Source: Bog-366 sp963722555 | GTDB taxonomy: Bacteria; Acidobacteriota; Terriglobia; UBA7540 | Assembly: GCA_963722555.1 (NCBI GenBank) | Contig: CAVRNQ010000006.1 | Location: forward strand, 372,001-436,000 | Length of the DNA: 64,000 nt | Direction: 5' to 3' | Part shown: one piece after another, positions 43,604-53,083 of the stretch | Layout of the letters: the number at the start of each line of letters is the position of its first letter | Numbering within the stretch: the first letter of the stretch is position 1 | The notes under the pieces: generated by a model | Seen by the model: the letters and a program-made list of their open reading frames with translations, nothing else | Databases searched by the model: none | What the model was told of the DNA's origin: nothing | Translations under genes and position numbers: made by a program

Positions 43604-46214
43604 TTGAAACTGGAAAACACTGCTGGGGCACGCACCTATGCAGGGTTGTTCATGGTCACGCTGGCAACCCTGATGGAGGAGATTCTCCTGACTCGTATCT
43701 TCAGCGTGACGATGTGGTACCACTTCGTCTTCCTGGCGATATCCGTCGCGATGTTCGGGCTGACCGTAGGTGGCCTGCTGGTTTACCTCGCGCCGCGATA
43801 TTTCACGGGCGCCGAGGTGATGAAACAGCTTACCGCCGGCGCGCGGATGCTTGCGGCGGTGCCGCTCGTCCTCGTGGCGCTATACCTGTGGTACCACCTC
43901 TTATACGCGGCCTTATCGGTGGCGCTATTTGGGCTGGTGGTAGGTGGTCTGGTGGTGTATCTGGCGCCGCAGTTCTTCAATTCCAACGAGGTGGAGAAGC
44001 ATCTCTCTGCCGCCGCCCTGGGGTTTGCGGTAATGACGGTCGTCAGCTTTCTGGTCTACCTTGCGATTCCTCCGGTTTTCGATTTGACGGTGAAGGGCTT
44101 CCTGAGCCTCGTGACGATCCTGGGGGTGATCTCGGTCCCCTTTATCTTCAGTGGGGTCGCGGTCTGCCTGGCTTTGACGAAGTTCCCCCGGCAGGTAAGT
44201 CAACTGTACGCTGCCGACCTTTCCGGAGCTGCGGCGGGATGCATCCTGGTTGTTTACGCCCTGCGTTTCATCGACGCCCCTACCACGGTGATCTTCTCCG
44301 CGGCGCTGGGGGGGCTTGGCGCGCTCCTCTTTTCTCTCGGAAACCAGAGACTCCTGGCTGCGCCGGCGGTCGCTGCTGGGCACGGTTTTGATCGCCGCTT
44401 TTGGCGCGATGAACTTGCTCCTGGCAAGCCAGCACAAGTCTGTGCTGGAACTGTCGTGGATGAACGGTGAGAGGGCGGAACCCCCGATCTACGAGAAGTG
44501 GAACTCGTTCTCCCGAGTTGTCGTAGCAGGCGATCCGGACCATACCCGGTGGCCGATCACCTGGGGACTGAGTCCTACTTACCGCATTCATGCTTTGGTC
44601 AAGCAACTTTCCGTGCTGATCGATGCCGGCGCCTTCACGGTCATGACCCACTACGGGGGTGACTTTCAGAGCCTGGATTACCTGCAATACGACATTACCA
44701 ATTTCGCGCATTACTTCCGGCCGGATTCCCAGGTGGTGGTGATTGGCGCGGGAGGGGGAAGAGACGTTCTTTCGGCCCTCGCTTTCGGTCAGAAGTCGGT
44801 GACCGCTATCGAAATGAATCAGGGTATCCTCCGCGCCCTGAACCAAACGTTTGGAGACTACACCGGACATTTGGACAGAGATCCTCGCGTGGAGTTTGTC
44901 AACGACGAAGCGCGAAGCTACCTCGCGCGCATGCCTGGGCACGTGGACATCATCCAGGCTTCTTTGGTGGACACCTGGGCGGCCACGACCGCCGGCGCCT
45001 TCGCGCTGGCGGAAAATTCCATTTACACCACAGAAGCCTGGCGCTTGTTCCTCGAGCGCCTGACGCCCCGGGGTCTGTTGACCTTTACACGCTGGCATGA
45101 TGTGCAGTATCCCGCGGAGACCTACCGGCTGGTTTCTTTGGCGAGCGCGGCCTTGACCCAAATCGGAGTGGAGAATCCTCGCAGCCACATCATTGTCGTC
45201 GAGTGCGCTGCCCGGCCGATGCCCTCGAACGGTCCCGTAGGGGTCGCGACCATTCTGGTCAGCCGGGAAGCGTTTTCACCCGGCGATCTCGACCTGCTTC
45301 AGAAGCTGACGGACCAGATGCAATTCGAAATCCTGCTAAGCCCCCGGCAAGCAGCCGACGCCACTTTCGCCAGGCTGGCCTCCGGAAAGGACCTGGAGGA
45401 GTTCGTGAAGACGTTGCCGGGGAGACTTGCAGCCCCCACCGATGACAGCCCGTTTTTCCTGTGCAATTTTGAGGTTCGAGATGTTTTTCATTCCCTGCTG
45501 GGGCGGCATTTCCCAGGTGTCCACCGCCCGGCGTTTGTAGAGACTTTGGGCGCGATGTTCATCGCCGTAACCCTGCTGACGGTTCTTTGCATCGTCGTCC
45601 CGTGGTTCTTGACGGGCCGAAAAGACTGGGTGGCGGGCGCCGCACCTCTGTTTCTCTTCTTCGCGGCCATTGGGCTCGGTTTCATGCTGGTGGAAGTGTC
45701 GCAATTGCAGAGGCTCATGATTTTTCTGGGCCATCCCACCTACTCGCTCTCCACGGTGCTCTTCACGCTGCTGCTCTCCAGTGGCCTGGGCAGCTATTCC
45801 ACAGGGTCTTCGCAGCAGGCTGATTCGAAACTCTGGCCGATCGCACGCCTGCTGGGGCTGCTCGTTGCGCTCGCACTTTTTGGGCTTCTGACGCCCCACG
45901 CGGTCGCCGCGTTCGCGTCCTCCAGCACGCCGGCGCGGATTGTGGTCGCCGCGGGCCTCCTGTTTCCTCTCGGATTCCTCTTGGGGATGGCATTTCCGTT
46001 GGGAATGAAAGCCGCCTCCGCTCGATCCGATGCCCTTACACCGTGGCTTTGGGGCCTGAACGGAGCGACCTCCGTGTTGGCTTCCGTGGTCGCTTTCCTG
46101 ATTGTGCTGGGATCGGGAGTATCTGCGGCGTTCTGGACGGGTTTCGCCTGCTACGCGGTGGCCCTTGCCAGCTATCTCTGGACAGTTCGCGGGAAAAGCG
46201 TCGCGTCATCCTGA
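43604..46214 (+). pseudogene. Membrane-fused spermine synthase-like protein, frameshifted
   Basis: The N-terminal part (43604 onward) is a membrane domain starting TLATLMEEILLTRIFSVTMW, typical of fused spermidine/spermine synthase-like proteins. The catalytic-type domain follows with the SAM-binding VVVIGAGGGRDVLSALAFG and EMNQGILRA, then more TMs to 46214. The frame changes by one base near 44355: frame one reads LGNQRLLAAPAV, frame two RRRSLLGTVLIAAFG, and the natural join would be NQRLLLRRRSLLG. Total length is 3n+1. The N-terminal half also holds a tandem duplication of 58 codons (WYHFVFLAISVAMFGLTVGG and WYHLLYAALSVALFGLVVGG). GAGGAG precedes a TTG start. Polyamine synthesis itself is unproven. 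Confidence 0.8.
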
Positions 46215-46942
46215 TTCCGTCCCGCGAGAGCGCTGCGCTCCGGCGCTCAGCAAGATGCCACTTCAGTTCCCCCGGCGCTCCTGGAGCACCCACAGTTCGT
46301 CGACGCTCATCGAGCGCCGCCACAGTGCTCACCGTTCGCCGTCCAACCGCCGCGAGCGTTCCACCGCACGCTGCCACCGCGCCTAAAGCCCCTCGCGCTT
46401 CCTACCGTAACCGATTCAAACGACCAGGAGGAGAACAATCTGCAGCTCTCAGTTCGCAGTTTTCTAATGCCTGTTTTCTGCCCCTGACCTTCTGCTCACG
46501 GAGAGGCAAGATCTGCCGAATCCCGGCCCCTGGATAGGCTGCTGCTGCCTAGTAACCCTGCGGTGCGCCGGCGGCCGGAAGGCCGGGCGCGCTAACGTCT
46601 TACTTTCCAGCTACATAGCGCCCACCACCCAAAAGGCAATGCGGACCCTCGCGTGCTTGTGTGCAGTATGGTCGGCATGGCCCAGCCTGCGGGGCTCGGC
46701 CGTGTGGGTGGTGTTTGTTTGGGATTGCGAGGTCAGCACCTGGCCACCCGGTATTTGGGGCAGTGTCGAGTTAGGGCTTATGTGTTTCTCGATATTGCCG
46801 ATGTACCCCGTGTCAGACTTTGGGGGAAACTATTGCGCCGCAGTGGTCTGTCCGTTCCGAAGATGGGCCGACCGTCCAAAACGGGCAGCAGCGCCGGTGA
46901 AAGGCTGGTTTCTAACCCGCATCCAGGTCGTTGAGGTGGACA
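46215..46942. other. Intergenic stretch before the repeat protein
   Basis: 728 bp with no recognised gene. The first 180 bases repeat GCGCTCC/GAGCGCC-like words irregularly. The part from 46640 on contains overlapping ORFs without family resemblance, and then GAGGTGG, the ribosome site of the next gene. Confidence 0.4.
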
Positions 46943-47731
46943 ATGTCAGTATCTGGTCTCTCGTTAGTTGGTTATATCTATCAGGCCTTGCACAGTTCGC
47001 GGACGCAAGGCCTGAATGTCCAAAGTGAATTTCAACAACTGGGAAAGGATCTCGAGGCCGGCAACCTGACCCAGGCAGCAGCAGATTACACTACCCTGAG
47101 CCAATCCCTCCCGGCCGTGCTTCAGGCCAGCAGCAACAATCCCCGGGTCCCGTTGCTCAACTCTGTGGGACAAGCTCTGCAATCCGGGAAACTGTCGGCT
47201 GCGCAGCAAGCCTATACGACTTTTCAGCAGGACGTCCAGCAGTCGGCTGGCCAGGCGCAACAAGGAATCCAAAGCGCGTTTAATCAACTGGGACAGGATT
47301 TGCAGGCCGGAAACGTGACCCAGGCACAGGCAGACTACACAACCCTGAGCCAGTACCTCTCGAACTCGACCCAGAACGCCGGCAGCAGCAACCCCCTGGC
47401 TCAGGCGTTCAGCGCCCTGGGGCAAGCTCTCCAGTCCGGGAACTTGTCGGCCGCGCAGACAGCCTACACAACCATTCAGCAGGACGTACAGCAGTCGGCC
47501 GGCCAAACACCTCACCATCATCATCACCACGGGGGTGGCTCCGCGGGCGCCAATTCCACTGCAACCAATTCCCTTACCCAGGATTTCAGCGCCTTGGGAC
47601 AAGCTCTCCAGTCGGGAACTTTGTCGGCCGCACAGTCGGCCTACACGACGCTGCAGCAGGATCTCCAGCAGTTCGGCTGGAACGCGGTCGCGACACAGTC
47701 AGGAACCGGACAGGTTAGTCTGGCCGGTTAA
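46943..47731 (+). CDS. Glutamine-rich repeat protein with a natural six-histidine run
   Basis: A 262-residue protein built of repeats of about 35-45 residues. The unit reads roughly F-x-x-LGQ-LQ-GNLxxAQxxYTTLQQD; copies include LGKDLEAGNLTQAAADYTTL, LGQDLQAGNVTQAQADYTTL, LGQALQSGNLSAAQTAYTTI and LGQALQSGTLSAAQSAYTTL. Two unit types alternate, one with YTTLSQ and one with YTTxQQDVQQ. Predicted helical hairpins resemble TPR-like or spectrin-like arrays. Between the third and fourth long units is PHHHHHHGGGS, a native histidine cluster that could bind metal. There is no signal peptide or membrane helix. GAGGTGG precedes the ATG at 46943. No known family was recognised. Confidence 0.7.
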   Translation: MSVSGLSLVGYIYQALHSSRTQGLNVQSEFQQLGKDLEAGNLTQAAADYTTLSQSLPAVLQASSNNPRVPLLNSVGQALQSGKLSAAQQAYTTFQQDVQQSAGQAQQGIQSAFNQLGQDLQAGNVTQAQADYTTLSQYLSNSTQNAGSSNPLAQAFSALGQALQSGNLSAAQTAYTTIQQDVQQSAGQTPHHHHHHGGGSAGANSTATNSLTQDFSALGQALQSGTLSAAQSAYTTLQQDLQQFGWNAVATQSGTGQVSLAG

Positions 47732-48186
47732 ACCGTATCGGGCAGGGAACAGCGAACAGTCAGCCCTTCTTGGCAGGTCGCAGGCCCTTCCGGGTCTGCG
47801 ACCCCCCCCTGCACGACTCCCCCGCAACGTGGGCCCGTGATTCCAGCGCAAATACCCAACTCCCTGTCCAAGCCCATAAACACGCCCCGCGCTTGACACC
47901 GTACGCCCCCCGGCCATAGCGTCCCGTCCCACTCCAGGGTTGACCGTAAGACCCGGGCCCGCTCTTCCAGCCCTCTCCGAGGGGAGGGGGTGGTCGCCCG
48001 CCATTAAGATCGGCGGACTTTCAGCCAAGGGCGGCCGGGTGAGGGGGTCTTGCCGTTGCAATGGCTTCGGTAAACCTGACTCAAATAGTCAAGTTCCGAA
48101 TATCAAGCCTGCTGGTGCGAAGGGGAGGTAATGCGGTCAAAATGGCTACTATCTGCAAGGCGGGCAAGTATCTTATAGAAAACCCA

Positions 48187-48334
48187 TAACTTATGAAGTT
48201 GTGAAAAAATCCCCGAAGACCCTTCTCACCGCAGAGTCGCGGAGGCGCAGAGGCCGGAAAACAAAAGGCCCTTTCTCTGCGTCTCGGCGCCTCTGCGGTG
48301 AAGGCAGCCATTTTTTCACAGCTTCTTATACGCT
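48187..48334. repeat. CTCACCGCAGAG inverted repeat
   Basis: The outer arms are AACTTATGAAGTTGTGAAAA and, at the right, TTTTTTCACAGCTTCTTATA (imperfect complements). The inner arms are CTCACCGCAGAGTCGCGGAG and GGCGCCTCTGCGGTGAAGG. It is a 148-bp long-hairpin element with no coding content. Confidence 0.75.
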
Positions 48335-48599
48335 GGCATGGCAATATGTTGCTGAAAAAGATGGGATAGATTTGGCGAATTCCATGGTTGGGGTTAACTG
48401 CAAATTGATGGCGTTGGTCAAGGTGGATTCCCGCTTCCGCGGGAATGACGGTTCCGAGGGTCCCCGCCGGCGCAGGAATAACCATTCCGGGGATTCCCGC
48501 ATGCGCGGAATGAGTTACACCCCGCCCTCCCCAGTCCGTGGTGAGGAATTCGGGGTTAGGATTCCGGATTCAGCATGGGAAGAGAAGGACGCGCGGGTA

Positions 48600-48720
48600 T
48601 CAAATCACCCAATCGCTCAATCACCAATCGCTCCATTGCACGATCACCCGATCACACAATCACACAATCGCCCGATCGCTCAATGGCCCAATGCCCCGAT
48701 CTCCCGATTCCACCTGCGCC
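48600..48720. repeat. Degenerate CAATCGCTC/CGATCACCC tandem repeat
   Basis: About 120 bases made of 8-to-10-base words such as CAATCGCTC, CAATCACC, CGATCACCC and CACAATCAC in loose succession. The register drifts, so this is a decaying simple-sequence array. It is unlike every other part of the window in composition. Confidence 0.7.
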
Positions 48721-48952
48721 CGTGACACACTTCCCCATATCGGTTATCGGCAGAGCGAGGTGGGAAGATGAGGCTGTTTGCTGAGCCTGAAAGTCGTCAA
48801 TCTCCCGATGGTTAGAACCGAACCGTCATGGTCTAGAATTGACCGGGAGGGGAGACCAGCGCGGATTTCTCACCACGCTTAAAGGCTCTTAGGGGGCTGC
48901 CGGAAGGGCGGGGCTTCAGCCCCGCCGAAATCGCGTCTCCCGCCCTCTGTTC

Positions 48953-49002
48953 GTCCCGAGCCCCGCGCAGCTTGCGGTCGCAAGCTGCGCGGGGCTCGGG
49001 AC
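48953..49002. repeat. 24-bp perfect hairpin
   Basis: The arm 48953-48976 (GTCCCGAGCCCCGCGCAGCT and four more bases) is the exact complement of 48979-49002, with only two bases (GT) between them. A second smaller palindrome, GGGCGGGGCTTCAGCCCCGC, precedes it at about 48907. No T-run follows, so it is more likely a mobile palindrome than a terminator. Confidence 0.85.
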
Positions 49003-49041
49003 ACGGGAATAATCACGAAGGCCTTGTAACGGCGGGGCTAA

Positions 49042-49184
49042 ACAGGCTGCGGAAAAACCGCTAAAGCTGTCATCCTGAGGAGGCGAAGCCGACGAAGGAC
49101 CTCTGTATTTGCTTGAAAATTCAAATACGGGGGTCCTTCGCTTCGCTCAGGATGACAGCATCGGAGCGTTTTTCCGCAGCCTGT
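49042..49184. repeat. ACAGGCTGCGG palindromic repeat, copy 4
   Basis: 143 bp, bounded by ACAGGCTGCGG and CCGCAGCCTGT, with CTGTCATCCTGAGGAGG and GCTCAGGATGACAGC inside. Its flanks (GTAACGGCGGGGCTAA on the left; AAGCCCCGCCCTTCCAATTC on the right) are the reverse complement of those around copy 5, so the true mobile unit is longer than the core. Confidence 0.85.
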
Positions 49185-49271
49185 AAAGCCCCGCCCTTCC
49201 AATTCCGTGGTGAGAAATTCGGGCTGGCGCGGCTGCCGTTTGCAGCGCTAAACTCAAACCAAGGAGCTGAG

Positions 49272-50042
49272 ATGAGCACCTTTTCGCAGTTTGACCTGAA
49301 CGGGCAAGTGGCCCTGGTGACGGGCGCGGCGCGGGGGCTGGGACGCGCCATTTCGCTGGCCTTGGCGCAGGCGGGGGCCGAGGTGGCCCTGGGATTGCGC
49401 GATGTTAACATGGGCGGAGGACTGGCAGCCGAGATTGGCGCGCTCGGCCGCCAATCCTTGTCTCTCCAGATGGATGTGACCCGCCTCGATCAAATCTCCC
49501 GCGCCGTCAACGACACGCTCACACGTTTCGGCCGGCTCGATATTCTAGTCAACAACGCGGGCGGAGGATGGGTTAACCTTCCGGAAGATGTCTCGGAAGA
49601 GGAGTTTGATCAGACGATTGCCAAAAACGTAAAGGCCACCTTTTTTGCCAGCCAGGCTGCCGGAGCCGTGATGCGACGCCAAGGGCGTGGTTGCATCATC
49701 AACATGAGCTCCCAGGCGGGGGTTGTGGCCTTGCCGACGGAATCGGTCTACTGCCTTAACAAGGCCGCCATCGCTCATCTCACGAAATGTCTCGCGGTCG
49801 AATGGGGCACGTACAACATTCGGGTGAACGCTGTGGCGCCCACGTTTATCTTTACGCCGGGAACTGAAGAGGCCCTATCGGACCCGGCCTTTCGTGCTGA
49901 CACGGTGGAGCGCATTGCGGCCTTGCACCGCATCGGGGAGCCGAAGGAAGTTGCCGGAGCCGTGGTGTTCCTGGCGTCGCCAGCGGCTTCCCTCATCACG
50001 GGCCACACGCTGGTGATCGACGGCGGCTGGACGGTGCGATAG
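49272..50042 (+). CDS. SDR-family oxidoreductase (FabG-like)
   Basis: A 256-residue classical short-chain dehydrogenase/reductase. The cofactor motif is VTGAARGLGRAIS (residues ~15-27), followed by MDVTRLDQI and the structural ILVNNAGGGW. The catalytic serine is in INMSSQAGVVA and the YxxxK pair in VYCLNKAAIAHL. The C-terminal end PAASLITGHTLVIDGGWTVR is typical. An ATG at 49272 with AAGGAG upstream was chosen over the in-frame ATG at 49113 inside repeat DNA. It is probably NAD(P)-dependent; the substrate is not predictable. Confidence 0.9.
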   Translation: MSTFSQFDLNGQVALVTGAARGLGRAISLALAQAGAEVALGLRDVNMGGGLAAEIGALGRQSLSLQMDVTRLDQISRAVNDTLTRFGRLDILVNNAGGGWVNLPEDVSEEEFDQTIAKNVKATFFASQAAGAVMRRQGRGCIINMSSQAGVVALPTESVYCLNKAAIAHLTKCLAVEWGTYNIRVNAVAPTFIFTPGTEEALSDPAFRADTVERIAALHRIGEPKEVAGAVVFLASPAASLITGHTLVIDGGWTVR

Positions 50043-50054
50043 TCCGCGCCGCCG

Positions 50055-51122
50055 TTATCCCCGGTTGGGCGGAACGCCGCCGGCCTTGACGATATCTTCT
50101 GCCAGGTGATTAACCACCTTGGAGCGGTTGCGCAGCGTCTCGATATAGGCGGCTTTGAGGAGTTGCTCCTTCTCGTTACGCAGGGTCTGCCGGATGGCGC
50201 TCTGCACGCGCAGGTCGGCGAGCGTGTGTTGGCCCGCTTCTTCCATCCCCAGCAGCTTGATGATGTGGAAGCCGCCGCCGGAGGTGATGATGGGGGAGAT
50301 CTGTCCGACCTTGAGCGAGGTCACCATTTGCTTCAAGGGGGGAGCGGAATTGAGCGCGGAGGCAGGGATAAAACCCATGTCGCCGCCGCCCGCCGCCGTG
50401 CGCGGGTCTTCGGAGTACTCCTGGGCCACGGTGGCGAAGTCTTCGCCGCCCGCCAGGCGTGCATACAGCGCCTGGATCTTGCGCTCGGCGGCGGCCGGAG
50501 TTTTGGCATCGTCGTTCTTCAGGTTGCGAACCTCAGCGTCGGCAACCGGCGTCACTTGGATCTGGGCAATGTGGTAAGTCGTCTCCGCCACGTTGAAGTT
50601 TGCCTTGTTCTTCTCATAGTAGACGCTGATATCGGCGTCGGTGACGTTTATATGTGAGACGATTTCCTTATTAATAAGCTTTGTGATGATAATACCCTCG
50701 CGGACCTGGCGGCGCAGGGCTTCGGAGTCCAGACCCTGCTCCTGAAGTTTCTTCTGGAACTCATCCTTGGAATAGGGGCTTTTGAGTTCCGCCACCTTGG
50801 TGTCGATCTCGGCTTCTGACGCCGTAATACGTGAGTGCGAGGCGTGCTCCACCAGGATCTGGTTGTTGATCAGTTCGTTCAGGATGTTGAGTTTGAAGCT
50901 CGCCGCTTCCTCGGGACTGGCGGCTTCGGTGCCTTGGGCGGTGCGGCCGTGATAGACGCGCTCCACCTGTTCGCGGTAGATGGGCTGGTCGTCCACTTCG
51001 GCCCATAACTCCCGGCCCGGTGCGGGCTTGCGCGCACACCCCGGCAGCAAAACGAGGGCGCCGAGGCAAACGAGCGCTCCGCACCCGGCCATACTGTAGC
51101 GATGACGATGGGGATTGTTCAT
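50055..51122 (-). CDS. PpiC-type peptidyl-prolyl isomerase lipoprotein (PrsA/SurA-like)
   Basis: A 355-residue envelope chaperone that helps exported proteins fold. The lipobox is ALVLLPGCARKPAPG, with lipidation at the cysteine (about residue 29). A SurA-like N-terminal helical region follows (EEAASFKLNILNELINNQIL). The parvulin domain runs from about residue 180 to 300: AETTYHIAQIQVTP, LAGGEDFATVAQEYSEDPRT, GGGDMGFIPASAL and VGQISPIITSGGGFHIIKLL. It is transcribed away from rpmB across a ~100-bp divergent region. Confidence 0.9.
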   Translation of the reverse strand: MNNPHRHRYSMAGCGALVCLGALVLLPGCARKPAPGRELWAEVDDQPIYREQVERVYHGRTAQGTEAASPEEAASFKLNILNELINNQILVEHASHSRITASEAEIDTKVAELKSPYSKDEFQKKLQEQGLDSEALRRQVREGIIITKLINKEIVSHINVTDADISVYYEKNKANFNVAETTYHIAQIQVTPVADAEVRNLKNDDAKTPAAAERKIQALYARLAGGEDFATVAQEYSEDPRTAAGGGDMGFIPASALNSAPPLKQMVTSLKVGQISPIITSGGGFHIIKLLGMEEAGQHTLADLRVQSAIRQTLRNEKEQLLKAAYIETLRNRSKVVNHLAEDIVKAGGVPPNRG

Positions 51123-51229
51123 GGACCCATTTTAACCCGTGGCGCGCTTTCCCGGTGGCAAAATTCCTAAGGTCTGGTAAAATGAAGGATTGCGGCAGTC
51201 TAGTTGTAGAAATCAGACGAGGTGTTACG

Positions 51230-51421
51230 ATGGCTCGCACGTGTGACCTTTGCGGAAAAGGTCCCAAATACGGAAACCACATCAGTCACGCGCACAACGT
51301 GACCAAGCGCCGTTGGAATCCCAACCTGCGGCGCGTGCGTGCGCTGGTGAACGGCGCGCACAAGACCATCAAGGCGTGCACGGCGTGCATTCGCTCGGGG
51401 AAAGTCATCAAGATCAGTTGA
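51230..51421 (+). CDS. rpmB: Large ribosomal subunit protein bL28
   Basis: A 63-residue ribosomal protein. It starts MARTCDLCGKGPKYGNHISH and continues AHNVTKRRWNPNLRRVRAL, both typical of bL28. Cysteines at 5 and 8 (CDLC) and at 50 and 53 (CTAC) form a complete zinc-ribbon pair, the C+ form of the protein. The ATG at 51230 has GACGAGGTG upstream; the track of upstream in-frame codons is unrelated. Confidence 0.95.
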   Translation: MARTCDLCGKGPKYGNHISHAHNVTKRRWNPNLRRVRALVNGAHKTIKACTACIRSGKVIKIS

Positions 51422-51474
51422 CCTTCTGCCGTCCGAAGCCGGTGCCGTCCGCCCCCCGTGCGGCGCCCCGGTCA

Positions 51475-51861
51475 TCACCCCTCCACTTCGGCGACCAGCT
51501 CAATTTCCACGGACACGTCGCGTGGCAACCGTGCCACTTCCACTGTGGCGCGTGCCGGCGGGCAATCCGGAAAGAAGCGCGCGTACACCTCGTTCATTTT
51601 TCCGAACTCCCCCAGATTCTTCAAATAGACCGTGGTCTTCACAACCTGTGCCAGGCTCGAGCCCGCGGCTTCGAGAATCGCGGCGAGGTTCCGCAGTACC
51701 CGCTCAGTCTGAAGCGCGGCGTCGCCTTCCACCAGGCGGCCGGTGGCCGGATCGAGGGGGATTTGGCCCGAAACGAAGACCAAGTTGCCAGATCGAATCG
51801 CCTGCGAATACGGCCCGATGGCCGCAGGCGCCTGCGCGGTGGTAATGGCTTGCTTGCTCAC
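51475..51861 (-). CDS. ridA: RidA family enamine/imine deaminase
   Basis: A 128-residue YjgF/YER057c/UK114 protein that hydrolyses reactive enamine/imine intermediates of PLP enzymes. It has AAIGPYSQAIRSGNLVFVSG near the N-terminus, GQIPLDPATGRLVEGD, LAQVVKTTVYLKNLGEF and the signature PPARATVEVARLPRDVSVEI, including the substrate-binding arginine. GTG start at 51861 with CTGGAGG upstream. It is convergent with rpmB. Confidence 0.93.
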   Translation of the reverse strand: MSKQAITTAQAPAAIGPYSQAIRSGNLVFVSGQIPLDPATGRLVEGDAALQTERVLRNLAAILEAAGSSLAQVVKTTVYLKNLGEFGKMNEVYARFFPDCPPARATVEVARLPRDVSVEIELVAEVEG

Positions 51862-52443
51862 GTGATCCTCCAGGAGTTTCCTCTGAATGCCGAATTAGTT
51901 TATCTGTTCTCAGAGGAATCACGCAAAATGATTTGCCGTCCCGTCAGGGGACTCGCCATGGCCGGCTCGCGATGCCGGAGCCCGCATCCCGCCGTGCAAG
52001 AAATGGCAAGGGTCCGCGAATGAGGGGCAGGGCATCACCACTAGGGCTACCCGCGACCGGGTACTGGTGTCATTTGCGAGACACGGGCGCTCCGAGGTGC
52101 AGTCATTCCCGCGAAAGCGGGAATCTACTCCGCAAGCCATTGGAAATGCGCTGATGACGGACTGGATTCCCGCTTTCGCGGGAATGACCAGGGTTTCGAA
52201 AGGGATCCCATTCCAAATGACACCAGCACCCGCAACCGGCTTCAGAAACCCTACCTGCGGAAATGTGGCATAATAACGGTTTTGATTTGCACGAGCCGCA
52301 GCCGGTGGTTGTTCCCTGTCGTGAGCGTGGCCGAGGCCGGTGGCGCCGGGGAGTTGCCGCCCGCGCCGGTCCGACGAATATGAGGGCGGGCAACCCGCTC
52401 CGACAAGACGCGAGGCCCCCTGGGGCAAGAGTAGGAGAGAACT
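51862..52443. other. Intergenic region with a nested inverted repeat
   Basis: 582 bp; the centre is the nested repeat described at 52051-52239. The rest holds the ridA leader on the left and the leader of the cysteine-rich protein on the right, with GTAGGAGAGAAC before its TTG. No gene was supported. Confidence 0.5.
52051..52239. repeat. Nested inverted repeat with ATTCCCGC palindromes
   Basis: Outer arms are 52051-52075 and 52215-52239, 20 of 25 bases complementary (for example CTGGTGTCATTT and AAATGACACCAG). Inner arms GTCATTCCCGCGAAAGCGGG (52102-52125) and 52165-52188 are a perfect 24-bp inverted repeat, each arm also self-palindromic. The unit resembles a miniature inverted-repeat element carrying two REP-like hairpins. 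Confidence 0.85.
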
Positions 52444-53079
52444 TTGGCGTGTCCGATTTGCGAGAAACGTAAAGCCAAGCGGCTCTGTCCGGCCCGCGCC
52501 GAGAGCATCTGCGCCATCTGCTGCGGCACGGAGCGCGAAGTGACGATCGATTGTCCCCGTGAGTGTTCTTACCTGGCCGCCAGCCGCGACTACGATGCCA
52601 GCCGGCGGGAAATCGATTGGTCGAATCTGCCCTTTGGGGAAGTGAAACTTACCCCGAGTTTCGCGCAGGCGCACGGGACGCTGCTGACGGCACTCGATTA
52701 TGCGATTTCCGCTTTCGCTGCCAGCCGGCGCGAAGTGGTCGATGCGGACGTCCTGGCGGCACTCCAGAGCTTGGGGGAAGCTTACCGCACGCTGAGCAAC
52801 GGGATTTATTACGAGAGGGTTCCGGACCACTCCCTGCAACGCGGCATCTACGCGGCCCTGAAGGCAGCGATCACGGACTTTAGCAAGAACGAGGCGCAGC
52901 GCGCCGGCATGACCACCACCCGGGATTCGGACATCCGCGACGCACTGATCTTCCTCACCCAGCTTGGCGCCACCCGCAGCAACGGCCGGCCCAAGGGCCG
53001 TGCTTATCTTGACCTGCTGCGCGCGGAGTTCCCACAGGAGGAATTCCAAAAAACCGCGTCGGGTATCCTGCTGCCTTGA
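52444..53079 (+). CDS. Cysteine-rich putative zinc-binding protein (hypothetical)
   Basis: A 211-residue protein. The first ~45 residues hold eight cysteines: ACPICEKRKAKRLCPARAES, ICAICCGTERE, then IDCPRECSYL, which suggests two treble-clef or zinc-ribbon modules. The rest (about residues 60-200) is mainly helical, with FAQAHGTLLTALDYAISAFA and SNGIYYERVPDHSLQRGIY. It starts with TTG at 52444, supported by GGAGAGAAC upstream. It sits 150 bases ahead of dnaG on the same strand. I cannot assign a function; the zinc modules suggest binding to nucleic acid or protein. Confidence 0.7.
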   Translation: MACPICEKRKAKRLCPARAESICAICCGTEREVTIDCPRECSYLAASRDYDASRREIDWSNLPFGEVKLTPSFAQAHGTLLTALDYAISAFAASRREVVDADVLAALQSLGEAYRTLSNGIYYERVPDHSLQRGIYAALKAAITDFSKNEAQRAGMTTTRDSDIRDALIFLTQLGATRSNGRPKGRAYLDLLRAEFPQEEFQKTASGILLP

Positions 53080-53083
53080 ACCC

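Larger units (their letters stand above)
47732..49271. other. Gene-free, repeat-rich stretch
   Basis: 1540 bp without a supported gene. From left to right it holds a decayed CCCTCTCC/GGGTGAGGG unit (47971-48050), a 148-bp inverted repeat (48187-48334), ATTCCCGC-type palindromes (48424-48510), a run of CAATCGCTCAATCACC-like words (48600-48720), a block like that at 7511 (about 48732), a 24-bp perfect hairpin (48953-49002) and copy 4 of the ACAGGCTGCGG repeat (49042-49184). Confidence 0.7.

Noticed and set aside
48081..48725. ORFs in the 48 kb repeat region
   Set aside because: They translate palindromes and simple repeats and have no start-site support.
51919..53049. 376-residue minus-strand ORF opposite the cysteine-rich protein
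   Set aside because: It runs through a nested inverted repeat and antisense to a gene with eight ordered cysteines.
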